Notes under the pieces: generated by a model | Told to the model about the DNA's origin: nothing | Seen by the model: only the letters and a program-made list of their open reading frames with translations | The model's database searches: none | Origin: Hymenopus coronatus | Taxonomy: Eukaryota > Arthropoda > Insecta > Mantodea > Hymenopodidae | Reading direction: 5' to 3' | Length of the DNA stretch: 64,000 nucleotides | Assembly (NCBI GenBank): GCA_030762935.1 | Contig: CM060900.1 | Span: forward strand, 430,860,421-430,924,420 | Shown: in pieces, positions 22,120 to 31,715 of the stretch | Numbering within the stretch: position 1 is the stretch's first letter | How the letters are laid out: every line of letters begins with the position of its first letter | Translations under genes and position numbers: made by a program

Positions 22120-22661
22120 TGTGTATCTTTTTAATTTTCATTAATTTTTATTTTCTCAAAAGTGGCCACACATTTTTATTAAAGCACCATATGTAAGACA
22201 TTTACTAGATTAATAAAATGTGTATCTGAATTTTTTGGGAACAGCCTGTGAAGTCCTCTTCATTTAGAAAACGTGTTGCACAATTTTGTATTTTTGGTAA
22301 ATTGTAAGACAAAAACTTAATACCACATGTCTTAATTTTTTTTAAAGCACATAATTTTATTCCAAAGAACTTCCAAAACACTGATGCTAATTTGATACTA
22401 GATTACACTGGAAAAATAAATTTTGAGACCCCATGAACCCAAAACAGAACATTTTTTAGAAATTGGTATGTCTGCAGTTCAAAAACAAAACTTTGGTCCA
22501 ACATGAAACCTGGTATTTAAGTTCAGATGTTCCAATGATGTGATACAATTATTTTGAAGAAACTCACACCAAACTAATGCTTAAGTTTTATTGTTATGTT
22601 TTATTTTCTCAAAAATTCTATCAAAATTTTGATTAAAATAGCTCATTTTAATTTTTTTTTT
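22120..22661 (+). repeat. Partial forward R-A copies
   Basis: Two consecutive forward fragments: 22120-22375 matches the middle of the family (TTTATTTTCTCAAAAGTGGC, AGTCCTCTTCATTT). 22420-22650 restarts near the head (AATTTTGAGACCCCATGAA). Confidence 0.6.
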
Positions 22662-22870
22662 TGGGGGGGGATAGTGTTTAACACCCGCTTTTATTACTTA
22701 AGGCACCACAGATGATGACATTGGTGATACATGGAATGAAGATGGAGCACACATGGAATGTGATGGCGGGGTAAACCCAGAGAAAACCCACCGCGGTGCC
22801 ATTTTGTCCAACACAAATTTCACATGCAGTCGCACCGAACACAGGCCATCTCGGCCAGGGCACGGCCATT
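22662..22870 (-). mobile_element. SINE-1, diverged
   Basis: Minus-strand copy preceded by T and G runs. The tail motif GTGTTTAACACCCGCTTTTA, the body and a truncated tRNA-like head (GGCCGTGCCCTGGCCGAG) are present. Confidence 0.8.
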
Positions 22871-24111
22871 ATTTTCTTTCTTTGGGTTTATACAAAGAGA
22901 ACAGAATTTCAAAATCATCACATAAGGCCCAGCTTTGAAAAGATCTGATACTATTGTTGATTACTGTATTTTTCTATATACCACAAAAAAATGTGTAAAT
23001 GAGTATTGAAGATTTATCTGTATTAACAGGAAATAGACAGAGGAACAAGCTTGTGTAAAGAATAGTTTGTAGGAGAGTGTGTGGAGAAGCATGTGTGCTT
23101 ACTAATTGAAAATGGAGCATACAGAACATGTGCATGTCATTAAAGAGGATCAGATCAATTATCCATCATTGTGTTTCTTTATAGCACTATATGTGTAAAA
23201 TGACTACAGCTTGAAGTTCTATAAGTTAAAATTTAATACTGTTTATAAATAATTGCTAGGGAAATGTAATCTGGTAATACAAAACTATCAGACTATATAA
23301 ATCTTTCCCCAAAAACTCAGAATGCAACACAAAAGATTACCTCCAATGAAGACATCTTATCAAGTGTGGAAATGAAATATGCAGAAATTTGTAGAATAGA
23401 AAGGATCTAAAAAAAAAAAAAAAAAATTGATGTTAGGGGTCACAGAGGCTTCTCCCTATGCTATGCATCCACATTAAATTCATTATGTTCAGTGTCTTCA
23501 ATTGTGATACTGGTTTGTGGCATGTTAGATGTAAAAACACACGCACGCACGCACGTATGCACAGAGTCTGTTAACATTGTCAATTAACAGAATTATATCA
23601 GTGCCACAAGTGTCCAAATTTCATCCCATAGGAGTTCTTTTATATGCCAGTTAACCTGCTGACATGGGATTGTTGCTGTTAAACACACTTAAAAACCTTG
23701 GGTCTGGGCATGGTTTAAATCAGGACCTTGAGATCAGAAGGACAGTGCCTGACCAATGTACATTGCTAATCACTGTTACTAAATGTATCGATGTGAAGCC
23801 TATTGGATGGTATGACAACCATCTTCTCCAGCACAGTATGCACATTCGAAGGTTACATTCTTATTGTTGAGATACCATTTACATACTCATTGTGTGAGTT
23901 CCATTTCATTTTGACTTTAAAATGGTGTTACATAATGTCAGATTCCATTTATATTCATGAAGGTCTCTCAATATTGAACTTTGTCTATTCTGAAATTGCT
24001 TAGTTTGGTAATGACTTTCCGTTCTATGATTTTCTACAGATTGTTTATCTATATCATATAACTATGCTTTTCACTACATTGGAAGGAAACATCATACAAA
24101 ATGTACACTTA
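22871..24111. other. Flvcr intron with a possible old tRNA-related fragment
   Basis: AT-rich DNA containing an A run (23410-23426) and (ACGC)n near 23540. A decayed segment at 23640-23800 has a TCAGGACC box and phrasing like a minus-strand tRNA-derived head. No gene. Confidence 0.35.
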
Positions 24112-24127
24112 CTGTCCACTATATTAT

Positions 24128-24420
24128 TTTTTTATTGTTCCATTTATACCCTGTCTAACTGCATAGTTCTACCGTGGCATTTGCCTGTGAAACGTATTGG
24201 CTATCATCAATGGTGTTACTGTACTGGCATCATTGGGTTTATATTTATCTTTAATTTGAATAATTAGATCACACACATTCACACTGACATTCATATCTTC
24301 ATTCTAGGAAGGATAGGTAAAAATCTGGGCTAGAGTAAAATCCCTATCCACAGCCGAGAGTCAAATCAGGACCCCTCGTGCAGCAGTCAGATGTTCTACT
24401 GGCTGAGCTTTGGTAATAGC
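24128..24420 (-). mobile_element. SINE-6 (tRNA-derived), 16-bp target duplication
   Basis: The minus-strand head reads AAGCTCAGCCAGTAGAACAT with a GGTCCTGATTTGACTC B box. The body matches the copy at 43640-43885 (AGATCACACACATT, AGGGAGGATAG). CTGTCCACTATATTAT is repeated exactly at 24112-24127 and 24421-24436. Confidence 0.88.
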
Positions 24421-24919
24421 CTGTCCACTATATTATACACTGTAAATTTCAGCCTAATACTGAGTAGTGCTTATCTGTCATTACATTCGATATATGTTAC
24501 AGAAAGAAAAAGAATTCCAGATGAATTGAATATTATTCTTTTTCTAAGTGTGAATAAGGGGCTCATAAGCTATAGATAGTGATTCTGCCATTTTCTGTTT
24601 AGACAATTATAAATTTGGTATAAAACATGACCACTCTTTGCATCTGGGTAGCATTACATGCTAAAGCAGGCTGTACCAGCACTGCGCCTTCACTTCTTAA
24701 ATCTGTATTTCTGTAAACATGTAGATAAAATGTAACAAAGTTAGCTCTTACATCATAGTAAATACCGGGAATGTCCATTTGAAAATAAACAAATATTGTA
24801 TTGAGTAAACACATTTAGATTAACACTATTTAGCACAGCCATTGTAACATTTTGTATTTCAGTTTGTGCTTTATTTAAGTTCCAATGTGAGTAATTTTTT
24901 ATGGCAAACATGCAAGGGT

Positions 24920-24990
24920 TTAATTCAAAATCTTCTCGGGCTTCTAGCCAGGTAAAAACTGGCTAGAAGCCCGAGAAGATTTTGAATTAA
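24920..24990. repeat. Perfect 32-bp inverted repeat with 7-nt loop
   Basis: The left arm 24920-24951 and right arm 24959-24990 are exact reverse complements, separated by GTAAAAA. The arms include CTTCTCGGGCTTCTAGCCAG and its complement. The hairpin lies in the 24-kb Flvcr intron and would be present in the pre-mRNA from either strand. It has no coding sense and no other copy in the window. Confidence 0.95.
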
Positions 24991-25951
24991 CACGTCGCCA
25001 GGAAAGTTTCAGTTCTTATTTTAAATTCAAGGTTTTTTTTTTTTTTTTTTTTGCCAATTTCATTTAAATTTTCTTCTGTTAATACTGCACACCTTCACAT
25101 ATGATTCCTATTTTTCACTCAACCAGTAGTTTCAAATTTATTCACAAGATCAAGATTTGGAGCAATGGATGAAATCTTCACAAACGCAGTGAGTCAAATT
25201 GCACTTAAAATAACATACAAATATACTATGCATGCACATTTTTTTTAGGCACTTGGCTACCTAGTCTTCATTTGGTAGGCTTTATGCAACTTTGAATGAA
25301 GAGCAAGGTGACAAAATTGAGACATAAAGTATGCTATGCACTCTGTCATACAGTGGCTAACACTTCATTCTGTCTGTAGATCCAAGAGTTCATGTACAAG
25401 TGTGTGTTGTGCATTTTGTTTAATGCTTCAGTTAATTAGGGGGAAATTAGATAACCTATTCACCATAATACCTGATGGTCTCAAAGAAAGAAACTTTCTT
25501 TGCTTGTCAAAACTTTGTGGAAAGACAGGCAGATTGGCTTTCTCTTCTTCCCCCAGCCCTTGTCCCTCCCTGGCTCTCTCTTCTTCTCCATAAAACCAGT
25601 GGCGAAGAAAAGATGCACTCATAGTATGTTGTTCTAAAGAAAAGATACCTGCAACTCTTGGCATATGAAAGTGGACTACCGACGCTAATCAGTACATGGT
25701 AACTGAAGGATACTAAGACTATCATAAATGTAGAGTGTGGGGAATGAGAAAGCTAGCCAGCAGTGGCTCTGATGCATACCGTCTGAATGATCAGGTTTTA
25801 CACCAAACTGTGGTAAACTTACCTGCAGGTGTTCAACTTTATGCAAATCTATCAAACAAGCTATGCTTTCATTAATTTCAGGATTCTAATTTAAGATATA
25901 AGCATCTTCTATTGCTTAACAGCTGATAATGAAAGGATTAAGCTTACTTAC

Positions 25952-26093
25952 ATATCAGAAGTAGTAGAAGGGCAATTGTTGGTCCAATCGCCATACCGTA
26001 GTACAAAATCTTCAGATCTGCCCCAACATCCTCCAGATTTTTATGGTTGCCAACCACTAGAGGAGGAATTAAGAAGCCAAGTGCAATTCCAAC
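25952..26093 (-). CDS. Flvcr: FLVCR-family transporter, exon 4 (TM5-TM6)
   Basis: 142-bp exon with acceptor CTAAAG before 26093 and donor GTAAGT after 25952, entering in phase 0 and leaving in phase 1. It encodes VGIALGFLIPPLVVGNHKN, matching the family's TM5, then a short extracellular loop and a hydrophobic TM6 ending LLLLLI. It joins exon 3 without loss of frame at the conserved VFGNT/VGIALGF point. The intron to exon 5 (25951-1626) is about 24.3 kb. This exon is shorter than a typical open frame cut-off and is visible only through its splice sites and homology. Confidence 0.85.
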
Positions 26094-26261
26094 CTTTAGA
26101 TAAAGAACAAAGAAAATGTTTTATTGCATCACTGGTAAGGAAAAATATAATGTTTGTGACTATAATCTGATCAGTGTTCATTGACATTTTGAAACTGGGA
26201 AACAAACATATTTTTATTTTATTAATTTGCAATTTTTGTTTTAGTAATAAGCCAATTATGT

Positions 26262-26480
26262 GTCCCCCCCCCCGTGCGGCCAATTGAGGGGCTACTTGAT
26301 GGAGAAACAGCGGCTCCAGGTCGTGAGGACCATATTCACTGGCCGGGGGAATCGGAGCGCTGAACATGTCTCACACCCCAATAGTGCACTCCATCCATGG
26401 ACTGAGATGAGGGATGCAGCGGCCATACGTATGCCAAGGCTCTTAGTCAGCTGTGCCATGAAGCCAGTTAATTGGGTGTC
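26262..26480 (+). mobile_element. GC-rich repeat fragment with a C-run start
   Basis: An abrupt GC-rich island after a C run, starting GTGCGGCCAATTGAGGGGCT. It resembles a retroelement 3' tail that I remember as widespread in arthropod transcripts (CGGCCAATTGAGGGGC...GGCCGGG...GAGCG). It sits 130 bp left of the LINE but outside its target duplication, so it is a separate insertion. Identity is from memory only. Confidence 0.45.
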
Positions 26481-27398
26481 CAACTCGCATGTATTTCCTG
26501 GGAACTCTCGTATTTTAAATTTATATTTATATGTTATAATTCCCATAGTGAACTTCAGATACTCCCATATTTTTAATAGGTAATCATTGTTTGTCCTTCA
26601 TTTTTCTCCCCCCAGGGGCCTACTACGGTAGGTACGGGTTTGGCGCACCCGGGGGTTCCCGAGCCGCTCACCGCCACTTCACCCTACCCATCGCCATTCA
26701 CTGTTGCCACGTCTTTTGTTCTGCATTTGTTTGTTTCGTTTGTTTACTTTATCACCCTCTTCCTCTTCTAGGCTTATGGAACTTAGTAGTTTGTAAGGCA
26801 TTAGGTTTATTAACTCCTGTCTCACCAGCAGGGATCTTTCACTATCCCCGTGGTTCCTGTCCCACGGTTCCAGCGCGGCTCCCAATTTGTGTGCTCTACG
26901 GAGGTCCCAGGCTTGAAGGTTGGGTGCACCCTCCCCACTGCCCCTATGTGTAGCCTTAGGTGCGGAGCCCGTCCATACCGTCAAGTACATTCACGTAGCT
27001 TGTTAGTAAGCCCGGCCTGTGCTGGTGTCCCGACGAACGCGTTACGTCGTTGGGATAGTTTCACGGGCCGGACGTGTTACCGCTGACGTTGCCCCGGCGT
27101 AATCAACCACAAGTCCCCTGAATCCGTGCATATGTTCTGTCGCTGCACGGCCTAGAGCGAGGAGCCACAGGCGGTTATTCCTGTGGTAGGGGCTTAAAAC
27201 CGGGGCGTGCATGGTGAACGGTATACGCATATGGACCAGCAGTGGTGTTTGGAGGGTAACCCTTGTGACGTAGGCCTTGGGTATCGGTCACGGGATGGTT
27301 CCCGTGACGGCACAGGCCGTGGAGATTTGGTGTCTTTTCTTCTTTAACCCCCGGATGGCAGGCTGACGCCGACGGTTCCGGAAGGGAGTCTTTTCAAT

Positions 27399-30300
27399 AT
27401 GTCAAACTGCGCACCACCTTCTTATTTTGACCAGTTTATTGTTATGGCTATGTTGAACGAAACGAAGAAATTTTCAGACATAAGTCCATTCTACGTGCAA
27501 AGGGAAGTTGACAGGATCTGCGGCAAGGTTAAAAACGCGACAAGGCTGCGAGACGGTACGCTACTGGTAGAGGTCCACAATAAAGACCAATCGGACAAGC
27601 TACTTCGTGCTACTCTGTTGGGATCGTACAGCATCAAAGTTTACCCCCACAAGTCCAGGAACACCTGTAAAGGAGTTGTGACCACCTCTAGCTTAGACGA
27701 CCTCTCCAATGAAGATATTGCCACCCATCTTTCAGAACAGCGAGTTTGTCAGGCGTACCGTCTACATGGTAAACGTGAGGGCAAGGAGTACCCATTGCGT
27801 ACGATCTTTCTCACGTTCAAGAGTACTAGTGTTCCGGAGTTCATATACTGTGGTTACGAACGTGCTGCCGTCCGCCCGTATGTGCCGAACCCTATGCGGT
27901 GCTTCCAAGTGCCAGCACTTCGGGTGTGGACTTCGGTGCGCCGCATGACCGGCAAATGTCTCAGGACATACATCCCTGGCCTTACCGTTCACGGCTCCAC
28001 CTTCACCAGCGAACGGGATGTTGCCGACGCTCTAGCCACCTCCTTCGCTGCGACAAGTGCAACGGGCAATTACGACAATGCATTTCTTCCCATTAAGGAA
28101 CCTGCTGAGAGATTTCGCCTAGATTTTACTAGTGACTGTAGTGAGCCGTACAATGCACCCTTCACCCTTGCGGAACTAACTCATGCTTTACACGCTGCGA
28201 GGGACTCTTCTCCTGGTCCCGATGATATTCACCGACAAATGTTGCTTCACCTCCCACCTGCAGCAGTTACATTCCTTCTGGACCTCTATAACCGCATTTG
28301 GCGCGAACAGGTTTTCCCGCCTGTGTGGCGAGAGGGTATTGTCATTCCTATCCCTCGTCCTGGCAAAGACCGGACCCTCCCATCCTCTTACCGGCCGATT
28401 TGCCTCACGAGCGTCGTTTGCAAGACCTTGGAACGCATGCTCAGTATTCGGTTTACTTGGTGGTTGGAGGCGAACGAAGTGCTTTGTTCCGAGCAGTGCG
28501 GATTTCGTCGCGGTCGTTCAAGCGTTGATAACCTGGCGCGTATGGAAGCTTATGTACGGAATGCTTTCCTTCTGAAGCAGCAAGTCGTGAATGTCTTTTT
28601 TGACCTCGAGAGGGCTTACGACACTACTTGGCGATATGGTATTCTGCGTAATTTGCACAGTTCAGGGTTACGCGGCCATCTGGCCCTATTTCTGTGCAAC
28701 TTTCTCCAGCTGCGCCGCTTTCGTGTCCGTATTGGCAATACTCTCTCGCGGGAGAAGATTCAGGAGAACGGTGTACCCCAAGGTTCCGTTCTTAGTGTTA
28801 TGCCTTTTGCCGTGGCCATCAACGGTTTTACTAGCGTGATTCGTAGTGGGATATCATCGTCACTGTATGTGGATGACTTTGCGCTGTACTATCGCTCCTA
28901 CAGCACTGAACATCTCGAACGACAACTCCAGCTCTCCATAAACTCCATCGCTGGTTGGGCGCTTCGCAATGGTTTTCGTTTTTCCCCTACGAAAACTCAG
29001 TGCACACACTTCCACCGTCTTCGCGGAGTACACCCTCCTCCTGACCTCCAATTGAACGGTGTGCCACTGCCTTTCGTTCCATCCTTGAAGTTCTTAGGTC
29101 TCCACCTAGACCGTGAACTTTCTTGGGTACGCCATATCCGATACCTTCGTGCCTCCTGTGACCGATCGCTGCGGATCCTCAAACTGCTTTCTGGTGCGTC
29201 GTGGGGCGGCGATCGTTCAGTGATGCTGTGTTTGTACCGTTCACTCGTTCGCTCAAAACTAGACTACGGTTGTTTTATTTACGGCGCAGCGACCGCCTCT
29301 AAACTTCGCCTTTTAGACACCGTTCATCATATCGGTTTACATCTTGCTACAGGAGCCTTCCGCACTAGTCGTGTGGAATGCTTGTGTGCCGATGCTGGTG
29401 AACCCTCACTGGCAGTGCGTCGCTCATTTTTACTTTGTTCGTATGCTGCTAAGTTGTCTGCTTACCTCCGCCATCCTTGTTTTAACCCTGTGTTACGCCC
29501 GGATTATTCACACCGCTATCTGAGGAACGCCACTGCTTCACGCCCCTGTGTTATTCGGTTTCGTGAACTGCTCTCCGATAGGGGTCTCAGATTGCCTCCT
29601 TTGGAGCGTGTTTTTGTTTATCCGGAACCTGCTTGGCAACTGAGGCGTCCCAGTTTCGACCTGACCCTCTCCAACCTTGTGAAGCGTTCGACCGCTCCGG
29701 AGGTATTTCAGCGACTGTTTTACGAACTTTTAAGCAATTACCGGGCATATGCACCGGTATTCACTGACGGCTCCCAGCTGGCAGGAGCTACAGGTTGTGC
29801 CTTTTATCTCAATGGAATAACACACAATTATCGCCTTGCGGACGCCAGTTCGGTATTCACCGCCGAACTGTACGCTATCTTTTACTTTCTAGATTTTATC
29901 TCGATTTTAGCACCTGGTAGTTTTCTTGCTTGCAGCGATTCCTTGAGTGCCCTACAGGCTCTGCAGCAGTATACTGGCTCCTCATCACTCGTTATGCGTA
30001 TTCAATCTCGCCTTTCTGAATTGATTGCTTGCAGCTACCAGTTCATCTTCACGTGGGTTCCAGGTCATGTCGGTATTGCAGGTAATGAGGTAGCGGATAG
30101 GTCTGCCAAGGCTGCCTGCTCCTTGCAGGATTATTCGGAAGTGGCTGTGCCCTCAGGGGATATTTCACGTGACTTTCACAGGTCTCTTCTTTTAGCTTGG
30201 CAGCAATCTTGGCAAAACTTAGCAGGTACACAGCTTCGCACACTCAAAGACACGGTACAGCCATGGCTCACATCTTGCCAGCCAAACCGGCGCCGCGAGG

Positions 30301-30560
30301 TTATCCTTACGCGTCTGCGTATCAGTCACACGCGGCTAACACATGGCTACCTTCTACGCCTTGAGCCAGCTCCTATATGTCAGACCTTCGATGTTCGTCT
30401 GTCTGTGGCACATGTGTTGCTTGATTGTCCGAAATTTCATCGTGAACGGCAATCCATCGGCCTGGGTACCTCCTTACCTGCCATTTTATGCGACGACGCC
30501 AATTCCGTCGATATGGTGCTACGCTTTGTTGCCTCTATTGGCCTCAGCAAAAACATCTGA
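27399..30560 (+). CDS. LINE fusion polyprotein: gag-like N-terminus joined to RT and RNase H (1053 aa)
   Basis: Residues 1-170 are the N-terminal part of an ORF1 (gag-like) protein, ending PNPMRCFQ just where a zinc knuckle should start. From about residue 176 (VWTSVRRMTGK) the sequence is the linker that normally follows the endonuclease. RT motifs follow: SSPGPDD near 268, FFDLERAYD near 400 (first catalytic Asp), NGVPQGSVLS near 465 and YVDD at 490-493. RNase H motifs are FTDGS (D790), E823, D847 and VPGHVGIAGNEVAD near 888-900, all catalytic residues present. A C-terminal zinc motif (ICQTF...AHVLLDC, near 993-1010) has Phe at its second Cys. The endonuclease and ORF1 knuckles are absent. 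The ORF is otherwise unbroken. The first ATG context is ordinary. Confidence 0.9.
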   Translation: MSNCAPPSYFDQFIVMAMLNETKKFSDISPFYVQREVDRICGKVKNATRLRDGTLLVEVHNKDQSDKLLRATLLGSYSIKVYPHKSRNTCKGVVTTSSLDDLSNEDIATHLSEQRVCQAYRLHGKREGKEYPLRTIFLTFKSTSVPEFIYCGYERAAVRPYVPNPMRCFQVPALRVWTSVRRMTGKCLRTYIPGLTVHGSTFTSERDVADALATSFAATSATGNYDNAFLPIKEPAERFRLDFTSDCSEPYNAPFTLAELTHALHAARDSSPGPDDIHRQMLLHLPPAAVTFLLDLYNRIWREQVFPPVWREGIVIPIPRPGKDRTLPSSYRPICLTSVVCKTLERMLSIRFTWWLEANEVLCSEQCGFRRGRSSVDNLARMEAYVRNAFLLKQQVVNVFFDLERAYDTTWRYGILRNLHSSGLRGHLALFLCNFLQLRRFRVRIGNTLSREKIQENGVPQGSVLSVMPFAVAINGFTSVIRSGISSSLYVDDFALYYRSYSTEHLERQLQLSINSIAGWALRNGFRFSPTKTQCTHFHRLRGVHPPPDLQLNGVPLPFVPSLKFLGLHLDRELSWVRHIRYLRASCDRSLRILKLLSGASWGGDRSVMLCLYRSLVRSKLDYGCFIYGAATASKLRLLDTVHHIGLHLATGAFRTSRVECLCADAGEPSLAVRRSFLLCSYAAKLSAYLRHPCFNPVLRPDYSHRYLRNATASRPCVIRFRELLSDRGLRLPPLERVFVYPEPAWQLRRPSFDLTLSNLVKRSTAPEVFQRLFYELLSNYRAYAPVFTDGSQLAGATGCAFYLNGITHNYRLADASSVFTAELYAIFYFLDFISILAPGSFLACSDSLSALQALQQYTGSSSLVMRIQSRLSELIACSYQFIFTWVPGHVGIAGNEVADRSAKAACSLQDYSEVAVPSGDISRDFHRSLLLAWQQSWQNLAGTQLRTLKDTVQPWLTSCQPNRRREVILTRLRISHTRLTHGYLLRLEPAPICQTFDVRLSVAHVLLDCPKFHRERQSIGLGTSLPAILCDDANSVDMVLRFVASIGLSKNI
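27909..27926 (+). other. Internal-deletion junction in the LINE ORF
   Basis: Frame 0 reads MRCFQ up to 27908. The +1 frame then reads CQHFG (27910-27924), the expected continuation of a CCHC knuckle. Frame 0 resumes from VWTSVRRMTGK at 27924. An extra G at about 27909 together with the junction near GGGTG restores one open frame. Confidence 0.7.
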
Positions 30561-30855
30561 CCTGTTTCATGCGTGTGTGCAATTTAGCCTTTTTAACTTT
30601 TTAGACTCTGACTTTTACCATATGGGACCACTTTTTGTGTGTGTGTTTTTAGTTTTTTAACCTTTTAGCTTTGGTTTTATCACCCGGGCCTTTTCTCGTG
30701 TGTGCCTTTGTAAGGGTTTTTAGCACATTTTAACTTTTCTTCTTTAGATTTGTTTTTAATGTGTTTTTCTTTTTCTTAACTTCGGGCCCAAATGACCTAG
30801 TTGTCGACGGGCCCTTAAACACTACTCACTCACTCACTCACTCACTTCATTTTTC

Positions 30856-31715
30856 AGTAATGTATATATTTATAATTTCAAAATTCAATTTGACACTAAC
30901 CTAGGTCACTGTGTAAATAGTAATTGATTCATTTCTGTTCTGACATAAGAATATGTAGTGAAAAACGTATATTATTGTGCTGGAACTTCTAATCTTTGGT
31001 GCAACGGCAGCCAACAATCAAAACCTACTCAAACTGTTGTAAAAATTTTTGGCATTGTTGCATTTCCAGGTTCAAATGCTCACACAGTTTTTTTTTTCAA
31101 TAATGGTTAGATCAGGGAAATGAAAATAGCCAAGTATTAAATTCACTGGACAACAAATTTTGACTTATTGTTTGCAACATGAAAGAAACCTCACTTTTCT
31201 TAAGGATTACACTATGCTGAACACAAATATTGTCACATCCTGGCTGTGTGCACAGGATGTGGTAATACTAAGAATATGTAATGTTTCATATGTTGGTGAC
31301 ATTGCCAACTTTGTTATTCATATAAACCACCATTAGAGTGGTTTTTCCTCTTTAGTAATGTGCAAGTGGGAGATGGGCAAGTAAGAAGGATGCCAAGGTT
31401 GGCCTCATGCTAAGGTGGTAAAATGCAGAATTTTAATAATGTAACTGTTTCTATTCAGAAGTGTTTGCCTTTAAATTAGTAGGTTAGTCAACACATGCCC
31501 GATACTCGAAAAGAGTCTATAGGCTGCTAATAAATTACAATTACATCCATGTCCCTTTGCTGGATTGTGTAGGCTATTTTCCTGGTCTTAAAGATGGAAT
31601 AGAGCTGCATTCCCATATGCACGCCTAACTGTAGTGAAAAGTAAATTTTCCCTAATCCATCCTCTCTTAGCCAAGGGAGTTTCTTGAAGTTAATAACAGT
31701 AGGTGTGACAATGTG
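30856..31715. other. Flvcr intron, no recognisable feature
   Basis: AT-rich sequence between the LINE and the next relic. Nothing identifiable. Confidence 0.4.

Larger units (their letters stand above)
26607..30844 (+). mobile_element. Non-LTR retrotransposon (RT-RNase H, I-group-like) with 11-bp target duplications
   Basis: A GC-richer block in AT-rich intron, flanked by exact copies of CTTCATTTTTC at 26596-26606 and 30845-30855. It starts with GGGGCCTACTACGG-type sequence after a C run, has a 5' leader of about 790 bp, one long ORF (27399-30560), a T-rich 3' UTR and a tail of ACTC repeats (30821-30844). A short tandem-repeat tail in place of poly-A, plus an RNase H domain, suits the I/Loa/Ingi-type clades. 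It is antisense to Flvcr, in the intron between exons 3 and 4. The low number of lesions suggests recent insertion. Confidence 0.93.

Noticed and set aside
26607..26680. HDV-like ribozyme at the LINE 5' end
   Set aside because: GC-rich with short hairpins (CGGGGGTTCCCG), but I could not fit the nested double-pseudoknot pairing by eye.
26591..26953. 120-codon plus-strand ORF left of the LINE ORF
   Set aside because: Begins before the target-duplication boundary and runs into the LINE leader; no recognisable protein, likely chance in GC-rich sequence.
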